A stretch of DNA of 64,000 nucleotides from CAWBYL01 sp963793025 (GCA_963793025.1 CAWBYL010000005.1:62001-126000); one strand, 5' to 3'; counted from the stretch's first letter, positions 34,718-44,114 are shown. A program made the numbers and translations. Notes: generated by a model from the letters alone, not told the origin.

Positions 34718-36274
34718 ATGTCGGACCATCCCATGACTGAGCGCCTCGCAGACCTGGCTTCGCGCAAGGACGAAGCCCTCCACGCCGGCTCCGACCGGTC
34801 GGTCGAGCGCCAGCACGCCAAGGGCAAGCTGCTGGCTCGCGAGCGCATCGACTACCTGCTCGACGACGGCTCGTTCCACGAGCTCGACATGTTGGCTCGG
34901 CACCGGGCCCACGAGAGCGGAATCGAGGAGCGCCCGTACACCGACGGGGTGGTCACCGGATGGGGCACGATCGACGGACGCAAGGTCTTCGTGTTCTCCC
35001 AGGACTTCACCGTCTTCGGCGGGGCGCTGGGCGAGGTGTTCGCCGAGAAGATCCACAAGGTCATGGACCTCGCCCTGTCGGTGGGGGCCCCGCTGATCGG
35101 TCTCAACGACGGCGCCGGCGCCCGCATCCAGGAAGGCGTGGTCTCCCTCGCCAGCTACGGCGGGATCTTCCACCGCAACGTCCTGGCGTCGGGTGTCACC
35201 CCGCAGATCTCGGTGGTGCTCGGGCCGTGCGCCGGTGGTGCCGTCTACAGCCCGGCCATGACGGACTTCATCTTCATGGTCGACGAGACCTCGCACATGT
35301 TCATCACCGGCCCCGACGTGGTGAAGACGGTGACCGGTGAGGAGGTCACCCTGGAGGAGCTGGGTGGAGCCAAGAGCCACGCCACCAAGTCCGGTGTGGC
35401 CACCTTCGTGTCACCCGACGAGAAGGCCTGCCTCGACGACGTCAAGTACCTCTTTTCGTTCCTCCCCTCGAACAACCTCGAGGAGCCGCCCTCGGTGGTG
35501 GCCGGCGACGATCCCCAGCGGCTCTGCCCGGAGTTGGCCGAGATCATGCCGGCCAGCCCGAACATCCCCTACGACATGAAGAAGGTCATCAGCGCCGTCG
35601 TCGACGACGGCGACTTCTTCGAGTACTTCCCCCGGTGGGCGGGGTCGATCGTGTGTGGATTCGCCCGCATCGACGGTCAGACGATCGGCGTGGTCGGCAA
35701 CCAGCCCATGGTGCTGGCCGGCGTCCTCGACATCGAGTCGGCCGAGAAGGGGGCCCGGTTCGTCCGCACCTGTGACGCCTTCAACATCCCGCTGGTGACC
35801 TTCGTCGACGTGCCCGGTTTCCTCCCCGGTGTCGACCAGGAGTACGGCGGCATCATCCGCCACGGCGCCAAGCTGCTCTACGCCTTCTGCGAGGCCACCG
35901 TCCCCCGCATCCAGATCATCACCCGCAAGGCCTACGGCGGCGCCTACGTCGTCATGAACTCCAAGTCCATCGGCGCCGACCTCGCCTTCGCGTGGCCCTC
36001 CGCCGAGCTGGCGGTCATGGGCCCCCAGGGTGCGGTCGAGATCCTCTACCGCCGGGAGTTGCAGAGCTCGGCCGATCCGGAGAAGCGTCGGGCCGAGCTG
36101 GTCGACGACTACACCGAGCGCTTCGCCAACCCCTATGTGGCTGCCGAGCGGGGATTCGTCGACGACGTCATCGACCCGGCCGAGACCCGCATCAAGCTGG
36201 TGGCCGGGCTCGACATGTTGAAGTCGAAGCGCGAGGAGCTGCCCCACCGCAAGCACGGGAACATCCCGCTGTGA
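34718..36274 (+). CDS. pccB: Acyl-CoA carboxylase beta subunit (PccB-like)
   Basis: The carboxyltransferase subunit (518 residues) transfers CO2 from biotin to propionyl- or acetyl-CoA. The N-terminal half has the carboxybiotin loop (LNDGAGARIQEG) and PCAGGAVYSPAMTDF. The C-terminal half has FVDVPGFLPGVDQEYGGIIRHGAK and the second oxyanion region RKAYGGAYVVMNSK. Whether it acts on propionyl-CoA or acetyl-CoA depends on one active-site residue that I cannot place with certainty. It is coupled by GTGA overlap to an epsilon subunit gene. The biotinylated alpha subunit lies elsewhere. Confidence 0.94.
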   Translation: MSDHPMTERLADLASRKDEALHAGSDRSVERQHAKGKLLARERIDYLLDDGSFHELDMLARHRAHESGIEERPYTDGVVTGWGTIDGRKVFVFSQDFTVFGGALGEVFAEKIHKVMDLALSVGAPLIGLNDGAGARIQEGVVSLASYGGIFHRNVLASGVTPQISVVLGPCAGGAVYSPAMTDFIFMVDETSHMFITGPDVVKTVTGEEVTLEELGGAKSHATKSGVATFVSPDEKACLDDVKYLFSFLPSNNLEEPPSVVAGDDPQRLCPELAEIMPASPNIPYDMKKVISAVVDDGDFFEYFPRWAGSIVCGFARIDGQTIGVVGNQPMVLAGVLDIESAEKGARFVRTCDAFNIPLVTFVDVPGFLPGVDQEYGGIIRHGAKLLYAFCEATVPRIQIITRKAYGGAYVVMNSKSIGADLAFAWPSAELAVMGPQGAVEILYRRELQSSADPEKRRAELVDDYTERFANPYVAAERGFVDDVIDPAETRIKLVAGLDMLKSKREELPHRKHGNIPL

Positions 36275-36459
36275 GCGCCAGCGGTCCGCTCTCGATCACC
36301 CCGGAGCCCACCGTCGAGGAGGCGGCGGCCATCGCCGCCGCCCTCGAGGTCACCCGGCCGGTCGCGGTGCTGGGCACCGAGCCGCTCGGCCCGTCGCGCT
36401 GGCGGTTCTCGGGCCGGTGGTGGTCGAAGCCGGTGCCCACCCGCCGGTCCCGTCCGTAG
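36271..36459 (+). CDS. Acyl-CoA carboxylase epsilon subunit
   Basis: A 62-residue protein starting at a GTG that overlaps the beta subunit stop. It has the epsilon-subunit layout: a helical TPEPTVEEAAAIAAALE near the start and a basic, Trp-containing end (SRWRFSGRWWSK). Epsilon subunits are specific to actinobacterial acyl-CoA carboxylases and stabilise the alpha-beta complex. Position and composition make the call despite weak sequence conservation in this family. Confidence 0.82.
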   Translation: MSASGPLSITPEPTVEEAAAIAAALEVTRPVAVLGTEPLGPSRWRFSGRWWSKPVPTRRSRP

Positions 36460-36467
36460 GTCGGGAC

Positions 36468-37100
36468 GTGCGCGGCGACCGGGGGTTCACGCTGGACGAC
36501 TCCCTGGGGCCCTACACCGAGGCTTCGGAATGGTTCGTCTCCCGGGTCCGCGCCGTGCCCGCCTCCGGGTGGTCGCAACCAGGCGTCGGTGAGTGGACCG
36601 TCCTCGAGCTCGCCGCTCACACCAGCCGGGCCTACACGACCATCGCCGACTACGTGAGACCCCCTGCCGCCATCGACGTGTCCTCGGCGGCCGAGTACTA
36701 CCGCCGGGCGCTGTCGGCGCCCGACGTCGATGCCGACATCGCCGAACGAGGTCGGAGCGAAGCCGTGCTCCTCGGGGCCGACCCGGTGAACGGGATCGAG
36801 GCCCGAGCGGCGGCGGCTCTGCACACGGTGGCCGCTGCCCCGCCCGGAGCGGTGTGCGTCACGCGGGGCGGCACGCTCGCCCTCGGCGACTTCCTCGCCA
36901 CCCGCGTGGTGGAGCTGGTGGTCCACACCCTGGACCTGTGCGCCGCTCTGGGCCACGCCGATGCCGAGCCACCGGCCGAGGCCGCTCAGCTCACGATGAG
37001 CGTGGTGGCCGCGCTGGCGTCGGACTCCTCACCGGCGGTCCTGCTGCGCGCCCTCACCGGCCGTGGCGCCCTGGTGCCCGGCTACAACGTCTTCGACTGA
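36468..37100 (+). CDS. Mycothiol-dependent maleylpyruvate-isomerase-like protein
   Basis: A 210-residue DinB/MDMPI-fold protein (TIGR03083-like). Opening VSRVRAVPASGWSQPGVGEWTVLELAAHTSRAYTTI contains the metal-site His (AHTSR), and a second His pair lies in VVELVVHTLDLCAALG. Members are metal-dependent and often use mycothiol in actinobacteria. The substrate is unknown. GTG 36468 is eight bases after the epsilon stop, so it belongs to the carboxylase operon. The C-terminus is a short helical domain. Confidence 0.82.
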   Translation: MRGDRGFTLDDSLGPYTEASEWFVSRVRAVPASGWSQPGVGEWTVLELAAHTSRAYTTIADYVRPPAAIDVSSAAEYYRRALSAPDVDADIAERGRSEAVLLGADPVNGIEARAAAALHTVAAAPPGAVCVTRGGTLALGDFLATRVVELVVHTLDLCAALGHADAEPPAEAAQLTMSVVAALASDSSPAVLLRALTGRGALVPGYNVFD

Positions 37101-37120
37101 TCGAGGCGAGCGGCGCGGCG

Positions 37121-39280
37121 TCAACCGGTGAACGTCGGGGTGGTCGCCGTCGCCGTGGCCGCCTCCACCTCGCCGCTCGGGGGCGGGACCGACATCGTGG
37201 TCGTGGTGGTGGTGGGTCCCGGGTCGCCGGCGAACAGGATGAACGTCTCGTCGCCCGGTGGGCCGCCGCCGGAGGATCCGGCTCCGATGATGCAGGCCTC
37301 GGGCACCGCGCAGTCGACGACGCCGACGTCGACGTTCAGGAACCGCTGCACCCGGATCGACGTGGTGAAGGTGCCGTCACTGCCGACCTGGAGGAACGTG
37401 AGGTTCGACAGGTCACATCCGGCTCCGTCGGCGCCCGGCTGGGGGCGGCACTGCACGACGCCTATGGAGCTGTTGCGGCGGTAGCCGGTGCCGTGCACCT
37501 GCACGAACTGGCCGTCCACCAGCCCGGTGTCGGGGGTGACCGTCAGCAGCGCCGGAGGAGGCAGCGGAGCATCGGGATCGAACTGGATCGGTGCGGTGTC
37601 GCCGTCGCTCGGGTCGCCGCTGCCGACGCCGAGGACGCACACGCCCGGGTCAGCGCAGTCGACGACGGTGTCGCCGACGTACAGCAGCCTGCTCACGGTC
37701 AAGGTGGTGATGAACGACCCGACGTTGTCGGTGTTGGCCGAGCCCAGGTTGGACAGGTCGCAGTTCGAGCCCGTCACCGAGGGCGGTTCGACGCACTGGA
37801 CCACGCCATACGAGGAGTTGGGATCGAAGTCGGAGCCCTCGATCGTGACGGTCTGTCCGTCGAGCAGGTCGGTCGACGGGGTGACCGTGATGGACGGCGG
37901 GGGTGGCGGCGGGATGCTCGGGTCGAACCGGATCGGGGCCGATGCACCGAGGGAGCCGTCGAAGGTCTCGGCCACGATCTGGCAGGCGTCGGCGTCGGCG
38001 CAGTCCGTGGCGACACCTTCCAGCCGGAGGATGCGACGGGGCACGTAGTCGACGTTGAACGAGCCCGTGCCGTCCGTCATGACGCCGAAGAAGCTGCGCG
38101 AGTAGCAGTCTGTCGGATTCGGAGCGGGATCGAGGCACTGCTGGAGGAGGATGAAGTCGTTGGGATCGAAGTTGGCGCCCGCGACGCTGACGGTGTCACC
38201 GACCACGAGCAGGGTGGACGGCGTGACGGTGATGGACGGGGGCGGTGGCGGAGCGATGCTCGGATCGAAGCGGATGGGGGCGACCGCACCCCGGCCGCCG
38301 GAGGACGGCACGGCCACGATCTGGCAGGCGTCGGTATCGGCACAGTCGGTGTTGACGCCACCGATCCGGAGGATCCGGCGCGGGGCATAGGGCGTGGTGA
38401 AGGAGCCGCCGGAATCAGTGACGACCGCGGTGTAGCCACCGGGGGCGCAGTCATCCGACGTCAGGGCGGGGTCGAGACACTGTTGGAGGAGGATGAACGT
38501 GTCGGCGGCAAAGCCCGAGCCGGCGACGGTCACCGTGTCACCCGCCACGAGCAGGGTGGACGGCGTCACCGTGATGGTCGGTGCGGGAGGCGGTGGGATG
38601 CTGGCGTCGAACTGGATGAGGGCGACGGCGGAGGCCGTGGCCCCGTTGTCGAGCGTGCCGCCGCCGATCTTGCAGGCCCCGGCGACGGCGCAGTCGACGG
38701 CCGTGCCGCCGAGGAACAGGATCCGGTGCACGTGGATGTCGAGCGTGAAGGCGCCGCCGCCGCCGGTGGTGGCGTAGACGAGATTCCCCAGGTTGCAGTC
38801 GGCCGGGCTCGACGACGGCTCCCGGCACTGGACCATGGCGATCGAGGTGTTGGCCGGGAACCCCGAGCCGGTGACGGTGACGAGCTGGTCGTCGACGAGA
38901 GAGGTCGAGGGGGTGACGGCGATCGCCGGCGCAGCGGGCTGGAGGAAGACGTCACCGGCGGAGACCGCCGGCGGTGCGCCATCGGTCGGAGTCGTCGTGG
39001 TGGCATCCGACGACGGAACCGTGGCCGTCGTCGTAGGCGGGCTCATGTCCGTCGGTGGGGGCGAGGTCGGCGTGGTGGGGGACCACGACGGGGAACTGGC
39101 GGGGGCGGGGGTGGTGGCGGTGGTGCCTGGTCCCCACGCCGCTTCGGCGCCCGTGGTCGTGGCGGTGAGGACGGAGACGGCCAGCAGGGCCATCACCACC
39201 AACGACCAGCGGATCCGCCGGGCCGGCTCGGTCCCTCGGGCGCGGCGCGGCCGGCCTCCTGAGGTGTCTGATCCGCTCAT
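37121..39280 (-). CDS. Secreted protein with five neocarzinostatin-like domains
   Basis: A 719-residue exported protein. A basic N-terminus and a hydrophobic signal (WSLVVMALLAVSVLTA, cleavage near AEA) are followed by a Thr/Pro-rich linker. Five tandem Ig-like domains of about 115 residues follow, each starting I(T/A)VTPSTxLV, then VTVxGSGF, a VQC/QQC Cys, and ending with a DCA...AC Cys pair and PIxFDP. Two disulfides per domain are expected, as in neocarzinostatin apoprotein. Pro-rich hinges (PPPPPPS) join the domains. No sortase motif is seen. It may bind small hydrophobic ligands or serve as an adhesin; this is not demonstrable here. Confidence 0.85.
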   Translation of the reverse strand: MSGSDTSGGRPRRARGTEPARRIRWSLVVMALLAVSVLTATTTGAEAAWGPGTTATTPAPASSPSWSPTTPTSPPPTDMSPPTTTATVPSSDATTTTPTDGAPPAVSAGDVFLQPAAPAIAVTPSTSLVDDQLVTVTGSGFPANTSIAMVQCREPSSSPADCNLGNLVYATTGGGGAFTLDIHVHRILFLGGTAVDCAVAGACKIGGGTLDNGATASAVALIQFDASIPPPPAPTITVTPSTLLVAGDTVTVAGSGFAADTFILLQQCLDPALTSDDCAPGGYTAVVTDSGGSFTTPYAPRRILRIGGVNTDCADTDACQIVAVPSSGGRGAVAPIRFDPSIAPPPPPSITVTPSTLLVVGDTVSVAGANFDPNDFILLQQCLDPAPNPTDCYSRSFFGVMTDGTGSFNVDYVPRRILRLEGVATDCADADACQIVAETFDGSLGASAPIRFDPSIPPPPPPSITVTPSTDLLDGQTVTIEGSDFDPNSSYGVVQCVEPPSVTGSNCDLSNLGSANTDNVGSFITTLTVSRLLYVGDTVVDCADPGVCVLGVGSGDPSDGDTAPIQFDPDAPLPPPALLTVTPDTGLVDGQFVQVHGTGYRRNSSIGVVQCRPQPGADGAGCDLSNLTFLQVGSDGTFTTSIRVQRFLNVDVGVVDCAVPEACIIGAGSSGGGPPGDETFILFAGDPGPTTTTTTMSVPPPSGEVEAATATATTPTFTG

Positions 39281-39442
39281 CGGTCCCCCGTTCGCCCAAC
39301 CGCCGGGCGTCGTAGACAAGGAACCGAGTATGCCAAAACCGATCCGAGTCTGCCGCCGGGTCGATCTCCGCCCCGATCGTGGGCGGTGGTCGCGGTCGTC
39401 CGCCACCCGCTCCTCGGTCGGTTCAGGGGCTACAAATGGTCG

Positions 39443-40453
39443 ATGGAGCTGACCACCGTCGCCGACGACCACGCCGTGGTCCACGACGGGCTTTCGGTCC
39501 GGGTCTACGACGATCTCGAACCCGACACGGTCTACGAGTACGACGGCTTCGCCTTCCGCACCCTCGCTCGGCCGCGAGGTGAGCGGGTCAGCACGTTCGC
39601 CACCGTCAACGACGTGCACTTCGGTGAGGTGGAGTGCGGCGTCATGGACGGCTTCGACATGGGGCCGACGTTTCGGGTGGCCGACGGCGAGGAGCCCTAT
39701 CCGGAGACGATGAACCGGGGGGCGATCCACGAGATCGAGCAGCTCGCCCCCGACGTGGTGGTGGTGAAGGGCGACCTGACCTCCACCGGCGCCACCGACG
39801 AGTACCGCGACTTCCTGGAGTTCTACGGGGAGGCCTTCGGTGATCGGCTGGTCCACGTCCGGGGCAACCACGACGCCGCGCCGGGCCAGGACTTCGCCTC
39901 CACCCCGGTCCAGCGCGTCGATCTGCCCGGCGTCACCCTGGCCGTGCTCGACACGGCGGTGGAGGGTCGGTCCTCCGGGCACGTGAGCGGCTCGCAGCTC
40001 GAGTGGCTGCACGACCTGGCGGCGGCGGCCGACCAGCCGGTGCTGGTCTTCGGCCACCACCACGTCTGGAGTCCCGACTCGGCCACCCGGTCGGCCAGCT
40101 ACTTCGGCATCGACCCCGACTCGTCGGTCCGTCTGGTGGAGGTGGTCGCCGCTCGCCCGCGCATCCGCGGCTACTTCGCCGGTCACACCCACCGCAACCG
40201 CGTCCGCCACATCTCGATGAGCCGTGACGTTCCGTGGGTCGAGGTGGCGTGCGTGAAGGACTTCCCGGGGGCCTGGGCGGAGTACCGGGTCCACGAGGGC
40301 GGGGTGCTCCAGGTGTTCCACCGGATCTCCACGCCCGAAGCGCTCCTGTGGACCGAGAAGACCCGGAGCATGTTCGGCGGGATGTACACCGGCTACGCGT
40401 TCGGCGACCTCGGTGACCGCTGCTTCGCCGTCCCGGCCACCCGTCCGTCGTGA
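39443..40453 (+). CDS. Calcineurin-like metallophosphoesterase
   Basis: A 336-residue protein with a short N-terminal beta domain (residues 1-45) then the dinuclear-metal phosphoesterase core: NDVHFG, VVVKGDLTS, VRGNHDA, VFGHHHVW and FAGHTHRNR, all five motifs present and ordered. There is no signal peptide, so it is cytoplasmic. The substrate is unknown; cyclic nucleotide or phosphodiester hydrolysis is typical. The GTG of the CoA transferase overlaps its stop. It is divergent from the neocarzinostatin-domain gene over 162 bases. Confidence 0.88.
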   Translation: MELTTVADDHAVVHDGLSVRVYDDLEPDTVYEYDGFAFRTLARPRGERVSTFATVNDVHFGEVECGVMDGFDMGPTFRVADGEEPYPETMNRGAIHEIEQLAPDVVVVKGDLTSTGATDEYRDFLEFYGEAFGDRLVHVRGNHDAAPGQDFASTPVQRVDLPGVTLAVLDTAVEGRSSGHVSGSQLEWLHDLAAAADQPVLVFGHHHVWSPDSATRSASYFGIDPDSSVRLVEVVAARPRIRGYFAGHTHRNRVRHISMSRDVPWVEVACVKDFPGAWAEYRVHEGGVLQVFHRISTPEALLWTEKTRSMFGGMYTGYAFGDLGDRCFAVPATRPS

Positions 40454-41622
40454 CCGATCCGCCACCGGCCGAGGGCGCGGCGCTCCCACCGCCGTCGGGT
40501 CCGTTGGCCGACCTCCGGGTGATCGACCTGTCCACCGTCCTGGCTGGTCCGGGCTGCGCCCGCTACCTGGGCGACTTCGGGGCCGACGTCATCAAGGTGG
40601 AGCGCCCCGGCACCGGTGACACCCTGCGCACCATGGGCTGGCGGGATCCGGCCGACGACGTCGCTCTGTTCTGGAAGCTGGCCGGGCGGGGCAAGCGCAG
40701 CGTCGTTCTCGACCTCAAGGACCCCGGAGGCGTGGCCGACCTGCGCCGGCTGGTCGCCAGCGCCGACGTGGTGGTGGAGAACTTCCGGCCCGGGAAGCTG
40801 GAGGCCCTCGGCCTCGTGCCCGACGAGCTGATCGCCGCCAACCCCCGCCTGGTGATCACCCGCGTGACCGGCTTCGGTCAGGACGGGCCCTACGCCGAGC
40901 GGCCGGGGTTCGCCACGCTGGCCGAGGCCATGTCCGGGTTCGCGGCGATCAACGGCGAGCCCGATGGTGGGCCACTGCTCCCGCCCATCGCTCTCACCGA
41001 CGAGATCACCGCTCTGGTGGCTGCCTTCGCCACCCTCGTGGCCGTGCACTCCGGGGTCGGGCAGGTCGTGGACGTCAGCCTCCTCGAGTCACTCCTGCAG
41101 GTCATGGGTCCGCTGGTGTCGGCCTTCGCGGTCCTCGGCTACGAACAGCCTCGGATGGGGTCAGGCCTGCCCTACACGGTGCCTCGGAACACCTACCGCT
41201 GCGCCGACGGCCGGTGGGTCGCCATCTCCACGTCGGCGGAGTCGGTGGCCCAGCGCCTGCTCGGTCTGGTGGGGGCGGGGGAAGATCCCCGACTGGCCGA
41301 CTTCGGCGGGCGGGTCGCCCATCGTGACGAGGTCGACCAGTTGGTGGGTCGATGGGTCGCGGCCCACACGCTGGAGGAGGTCCTGGCCGCCGCCGAGACG
41401 GCCCACGCCGCCGCCGCACCGGTGCACACCATGGGCGAGGTGGTCGTGGATCCGCAGATCCTGGCCCGCGAGGCCGTCATCGACGTGGGCGGCGTGCCCA
41501 TGCAGAACGTCATCGCCCGGCTCTCGGCCACGCCGGGCGCCGTCCGCTTCCCGGCCCGCCCCCTCGGCGCTGACACCGATGCGGTCCTCGCCGAGCTCGA
41601 CCATCTCGACCCACCCACCTGA
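40450..41622 (+). CDS. Family III CoA transferase (CaiB/BaiF)
   Basis: A 390-residue class III CoA transferase. It has the characteristic opening LADLRVIDLSTVLAGPGCARYLGDFGADVIKVE (split by the conserved Gly-rich loop), the ENFRPGKLEALG segment and the region around LTDEIT that should hold the catalytic Asp. The family moves CoA between carboxylic acids. The partners are unknown; the metallophosphoesterase with which it is translationally coupled gives no clear pathway. Confidence 0.9.
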   Translation: MTDPPPAEGAALPPPSGPLADLRVIDLSTVLAGPGCARYLGDFGADVIKVERPGTGDTLRTMGWRDPADDVALFWKLAGRGKRSVVLDLKDPGGVADLRRLVASADVVVENFRPGKLEALGLVPDELIAANPRLVITRVTGFGQDGPYAERPGFATLAEAMSGFAAINGEPDGGPLLPPIALTDEITALVAAFATLVAVHSGVGQVVDVSLLESLLQVMGPLVSAFAVLGYEQPRMGSGLPYTVPRNTYRCADGRWVAISTSAESVAQRLLGLVGAGEDPRLADFGGRVAHRDEVDQLVGRWVAAHTLEEVLAAAETAHAAAAPVHTMGEVVVDPQILAREAVIDVGGVPMQNVIARLSATPGAVRFPARPLGADTDAVLAELDHLDPPT

Positions 41623-41627
41623 CCCGC

Positions 41628-41718
41628 TGGTTCACTACGTCACCTCTGGGGTCACGTACTGAACCATCCCGGCTCTTGCTGGTTCAGCACGTCGTCTCCG
41701 GGGTGACGCAGCGAACCA
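41628..41718. repeat. Two 39-bp palindromes, convergent spacer
   Basis: Elements lie at 41628-41666 (arms TGGTTCA/TGAACCA, inner arms TACGT/ACGTA, 17 of 19 arm positions paired) and 41680-41718 (arms TGGTTCA/CGAACCA, less perfect inside). Both contain a central CTC-T/C-GGGGT. They fill the gap between convergent genes and could terminate both, but their length and layout match the 40-bp family at 25.5 kb with co-varied arms. Confidence 0.8.
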
Positions 41719-41727
41719 TCGCGGGGG

Positions 41728-43209
41728 TCAGGAGAGGCCGATGAGGACGTTCTTGGGGCGGATGAACTCTCGCAGTCCGTCCTCGCCGCCCTCACGACCG
41801 AAGCCACTGTCCTTCACCCCGCCGAAGGGGGCGTTGGGGGACAGGTAGGGAAAGGCGTTGACGGTCACCGCGCCCACCTCGAGGCGTTCCGCCATGCGGT
41901 GGGCCCGCCCGAGATCTCGGGTGAAGACGTAACCACCGAGCCCGAAGTGGCTGGCGTTGGCCCGGGCCAGGACGTCGTCCTCCTCGGTGAAGCGCATCAC
42001 CGACAGCACCGGTCCGAAGACCTCGTTGCGGGCCACGTCGCTGTCGTCGTCGACGTCGGCGAACACAGTCGGAGCGATGTAGTAGCCGCCGGCCAGGTCA
42101 CCCTCGAGCCGGCGCCCGCCGGTCACCAGTCGCCCCCCGCTCTCGGCCTTGGCTCGCTCGATGACACCCATGATCCGGGCGCAGGCCGCCTCGTTCACCA
42201 CCGGGCCCATGAGGGTGGCGGGATCGAGCGGGTCGCCGACGGCGACGCCCTCGGTCAGGGCGACGACCCGATCCACCACTTCGTCGAACACCTCGGCGTG
42301 GGCGTACAGCCGCGTGGGTAGGGCGCACCCCTGGCCGCTGAGCATGACGGCGCCGAGCAGGCCGGCGATCATGCAGGCCTGGTCGAGGTCGGCGTCGGCG
42401 AAGACGATGTTGGCGGACTTGCCGCCGAGCTCGAAGCACAACGGTGTGAGGTTCGCCGCCGCTGCGGCCATCACCTTGCGAGCAGCCACCACCCCGCCGG
42501 TGAACGAGACCTTGTCCACGCCCGGGTGCCCGACCAGGGCCTCGCCGGTGGTGGCGCCGCCCGGGATCACGTTGACCACCCCCGGGGGGATACCGGCCTC
42601 GAGGGCGAGCTCGGCGAAGCGGATGGCGCCGAACGGAGCGATCTCCGGCGGCTTGGCCACGACCGTGTTGCCTGCGGCCAGGGCCGGGATGGCCTTGTGG
42701 CCCATGCCCATCATCGGTCCGTTCCAGGGCACGAGAGCGGCGACCACGCCGTAGGGCTCCGGACGGGTGTAGTCGAGGTGGCCGGCCATCGGCATGGGGA
42801 TGACGCGGCCTTCGATCTTGTCCACCCACCCGGCGTAGTGGCGAGCCCAGTTGGCGGTGTACACGCCGGCGTCGAGGATGCTCACCGGGCAACCGTTGTC
42901 TCGGGCGTTGATGGCGGCCGCCTCGGTGCCGTTGGCCTCCAGCAGGTCGGCCAGACGGAGCAGGGCGGCGGCCCGCTCGGGCGGCGGGGTGGCCTGCCAC
43001 CCGGGGAAGGCGGCCCGAGCGGCGGCCACGGCGTCGTCGACGTCGGTGGGCCCACCGAGCCCGACCTCGGCCTGCACGAGCCCGGTGGCGGGGTCGTGGT
43101 GGGCGTGGATCCCACCGTCGCCCCGGTGTCGGCGTTCGTCGCCCACGACCATCCCGCGCTCGGCGATGCCCTCGACGGCCGCGCTGGCCTCGGCGCTGGT
43201 GAACCCCAT
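41728..43209 (-). CDS. Aldehyde dehydrogenase family protein
   Basis: A 493-residue NAD(P)-dependent aldehyde dehydrogenase. Catalytic Cys295 is in SGQGCALPTR, general-base Glu in CFELGGKSAN, the cofactor loop is SFTGGVVAARKV and the C-terminal signature is NAPFGGVKDSGFGREGG. In most relatives the nucleophile is flanked GQxC, as here. The substrate is unknown. It is convergent with the CoA transferase gene. Confidence 0.93.
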   Translation of the reverse strand: MGFTSAEASAAVEGIAERGMVVGDERRHRGDGGIHAHHDPATGLVQAEVGLGGPTDVDDAVAAARAAFPGWQATPPPERAAALLRLADLLEANGTEAAAINARDNGCPVSILDAGVYTANWARHYAGWVDKIEGRVIPMPMAGHLDYTRPEPYGVVAALVPWNGPMMGMGHKAIPALAAGNTVVAKPPEIAPFGAIRFAELALEAGIPPGVVNVIPGGATTGEALVGHPGVDKVSFTGGVVAARKVMAAAAANLTPLCFELGGKSANIVFADADLDQACMIAGLLGAVMLSGQGCALPTRLYAHAEVFDEVVDRVVALTEGVAVGDPLDPATLMGPVVNEAACARIMGVIERAKAESGGRLVTGGRRLEGDLAGGYYIAPTVFADVDDDSDVARNEVFGPVLSVMRFTEEDDVLARANASHFGLGGYVFTRDLGRAHRMAERLEVGAVTVNAFPYLSPNAPFGGVKDSGFGREGGEDGLREFIRPKNVLIGLS

Positions 43210-43289
43210 GTCGATCTCCCCACTGCATGCTCGGCTACCCGCCGCCGAGACGCTACCGCCGGCCATGGACGCCGACGGGCGGCTGTCGG

Positions 43290-44054
43290 TCAGACCTCGG
43301 CCGGCGCGACCTCGATGCGGTCGTGGCGCCACTGTCGGGCGGCGTCGAGCGCCTGATCGGCTCGGTCGAGCAGGGCGTCGGCGGTGAGCCCGTGGGCCGG
43401 GTAGCAGGCCACCCCCGCCCAGATCGACGCCGCCGGGATGGTCGTCCTCACCGACCGGCGCACCCGTTCGGTGGCCCACAGGGCGCCCATGTCGCTGGTG
43501 TCGTCGAGCAGCACGGCGAAACCCCCGTCGCGGAGGCGGAAGGCACTGTCGGACTCGCGGATCGTGGTGGTCAGCGCGTCGGCCACCTCGGTGGGCGAAC
43601 TGGGGGCCGGCCGGCCCCCGGCCAGCCCCTCGACCACCTCGAACATGACCACCGCCACCGGTGTCAGGCGCCGCCGGGCGGCCGCGATCCGGTTCTCCAG
43701 CGAGACGACGAACCAGCCTTCGGAGTGCAGACCGGTCTCGGGGTCGGTCAGGGCGTCGGCCTCGGTGGAGCGGCGCATGGCGGTGAGCTGCATGCGCCAT
43801 CCGAGTCGGGCCTCGGCTCGCTCCCGAGCCGACTCGGCCTGGTCCCGCTCGGCCTCGAGGCGGGCGACGTTTCGTTCGGAGAGCTGCCGTTCGTCGTCGG
43901 TCTTGCGGACGAAGACCACGGTGACGGCGAGCAACCCGCCGACGGCGACGATGCCGACGAGGCCGAAGGCGGGATGGGCCCCGAGCGAAAGGGCCCCCAC
44001 GGCGAGAACCGCCACGAGCGTGCACGCGACGAGTGCTGGCAGGAGCCGTTCCAC
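43290..44054 (-). CDS. Membrane protein with degenerate GGDEF domain
   Basis: A 254-residue protein with two N-terminal helices (LVACTLVAVLAVGALSLG and GLVGIVAVGGLLAVTVVF), a coiled coil (ERNVARLEAERDQAESARERAE) and a GGDEF-fold domain beginning DALTDPETGLHSEGWF. The signature appears as RDGGFAVLL in place of GG(D/E)EF, so the catalytic acids for cyclic-di-GMP synthesis are missing. It is probably a signalling remnant, a GTP or c-di-GMP sensor, or a dimerisation module. It is transcribed downstream of no close gene. Confidence 0.8.
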   Translation of the reverse strand: MERLLPALVACTLVAVLAVGALSLGAHPAFGLVGIVAVGGLLAVTVVFVRKTDDERQLSERNVARLEAERDQAESARERAEARLGWRMQLTAMRRSTEADALTDPETGLHSEGWFVVSLENRIAAARRRLTPVAVVMFEVVEGLAGGRPAPSSPTEVADALTTTIRESDSAFRLRDGGFAVLLDDTSDMGALWATERVRRSVRTTIPAASIWAGVACYPAHGLTADALLDRADQALDAARQWRHDRIEVAPAEV

Positions 44055-44114
44055 TCGGACTCCGTCGGCCGATCGGCCAACGTCCTGAAGCGCGGGAGGC
44101 CGATTTCGCGGAAT

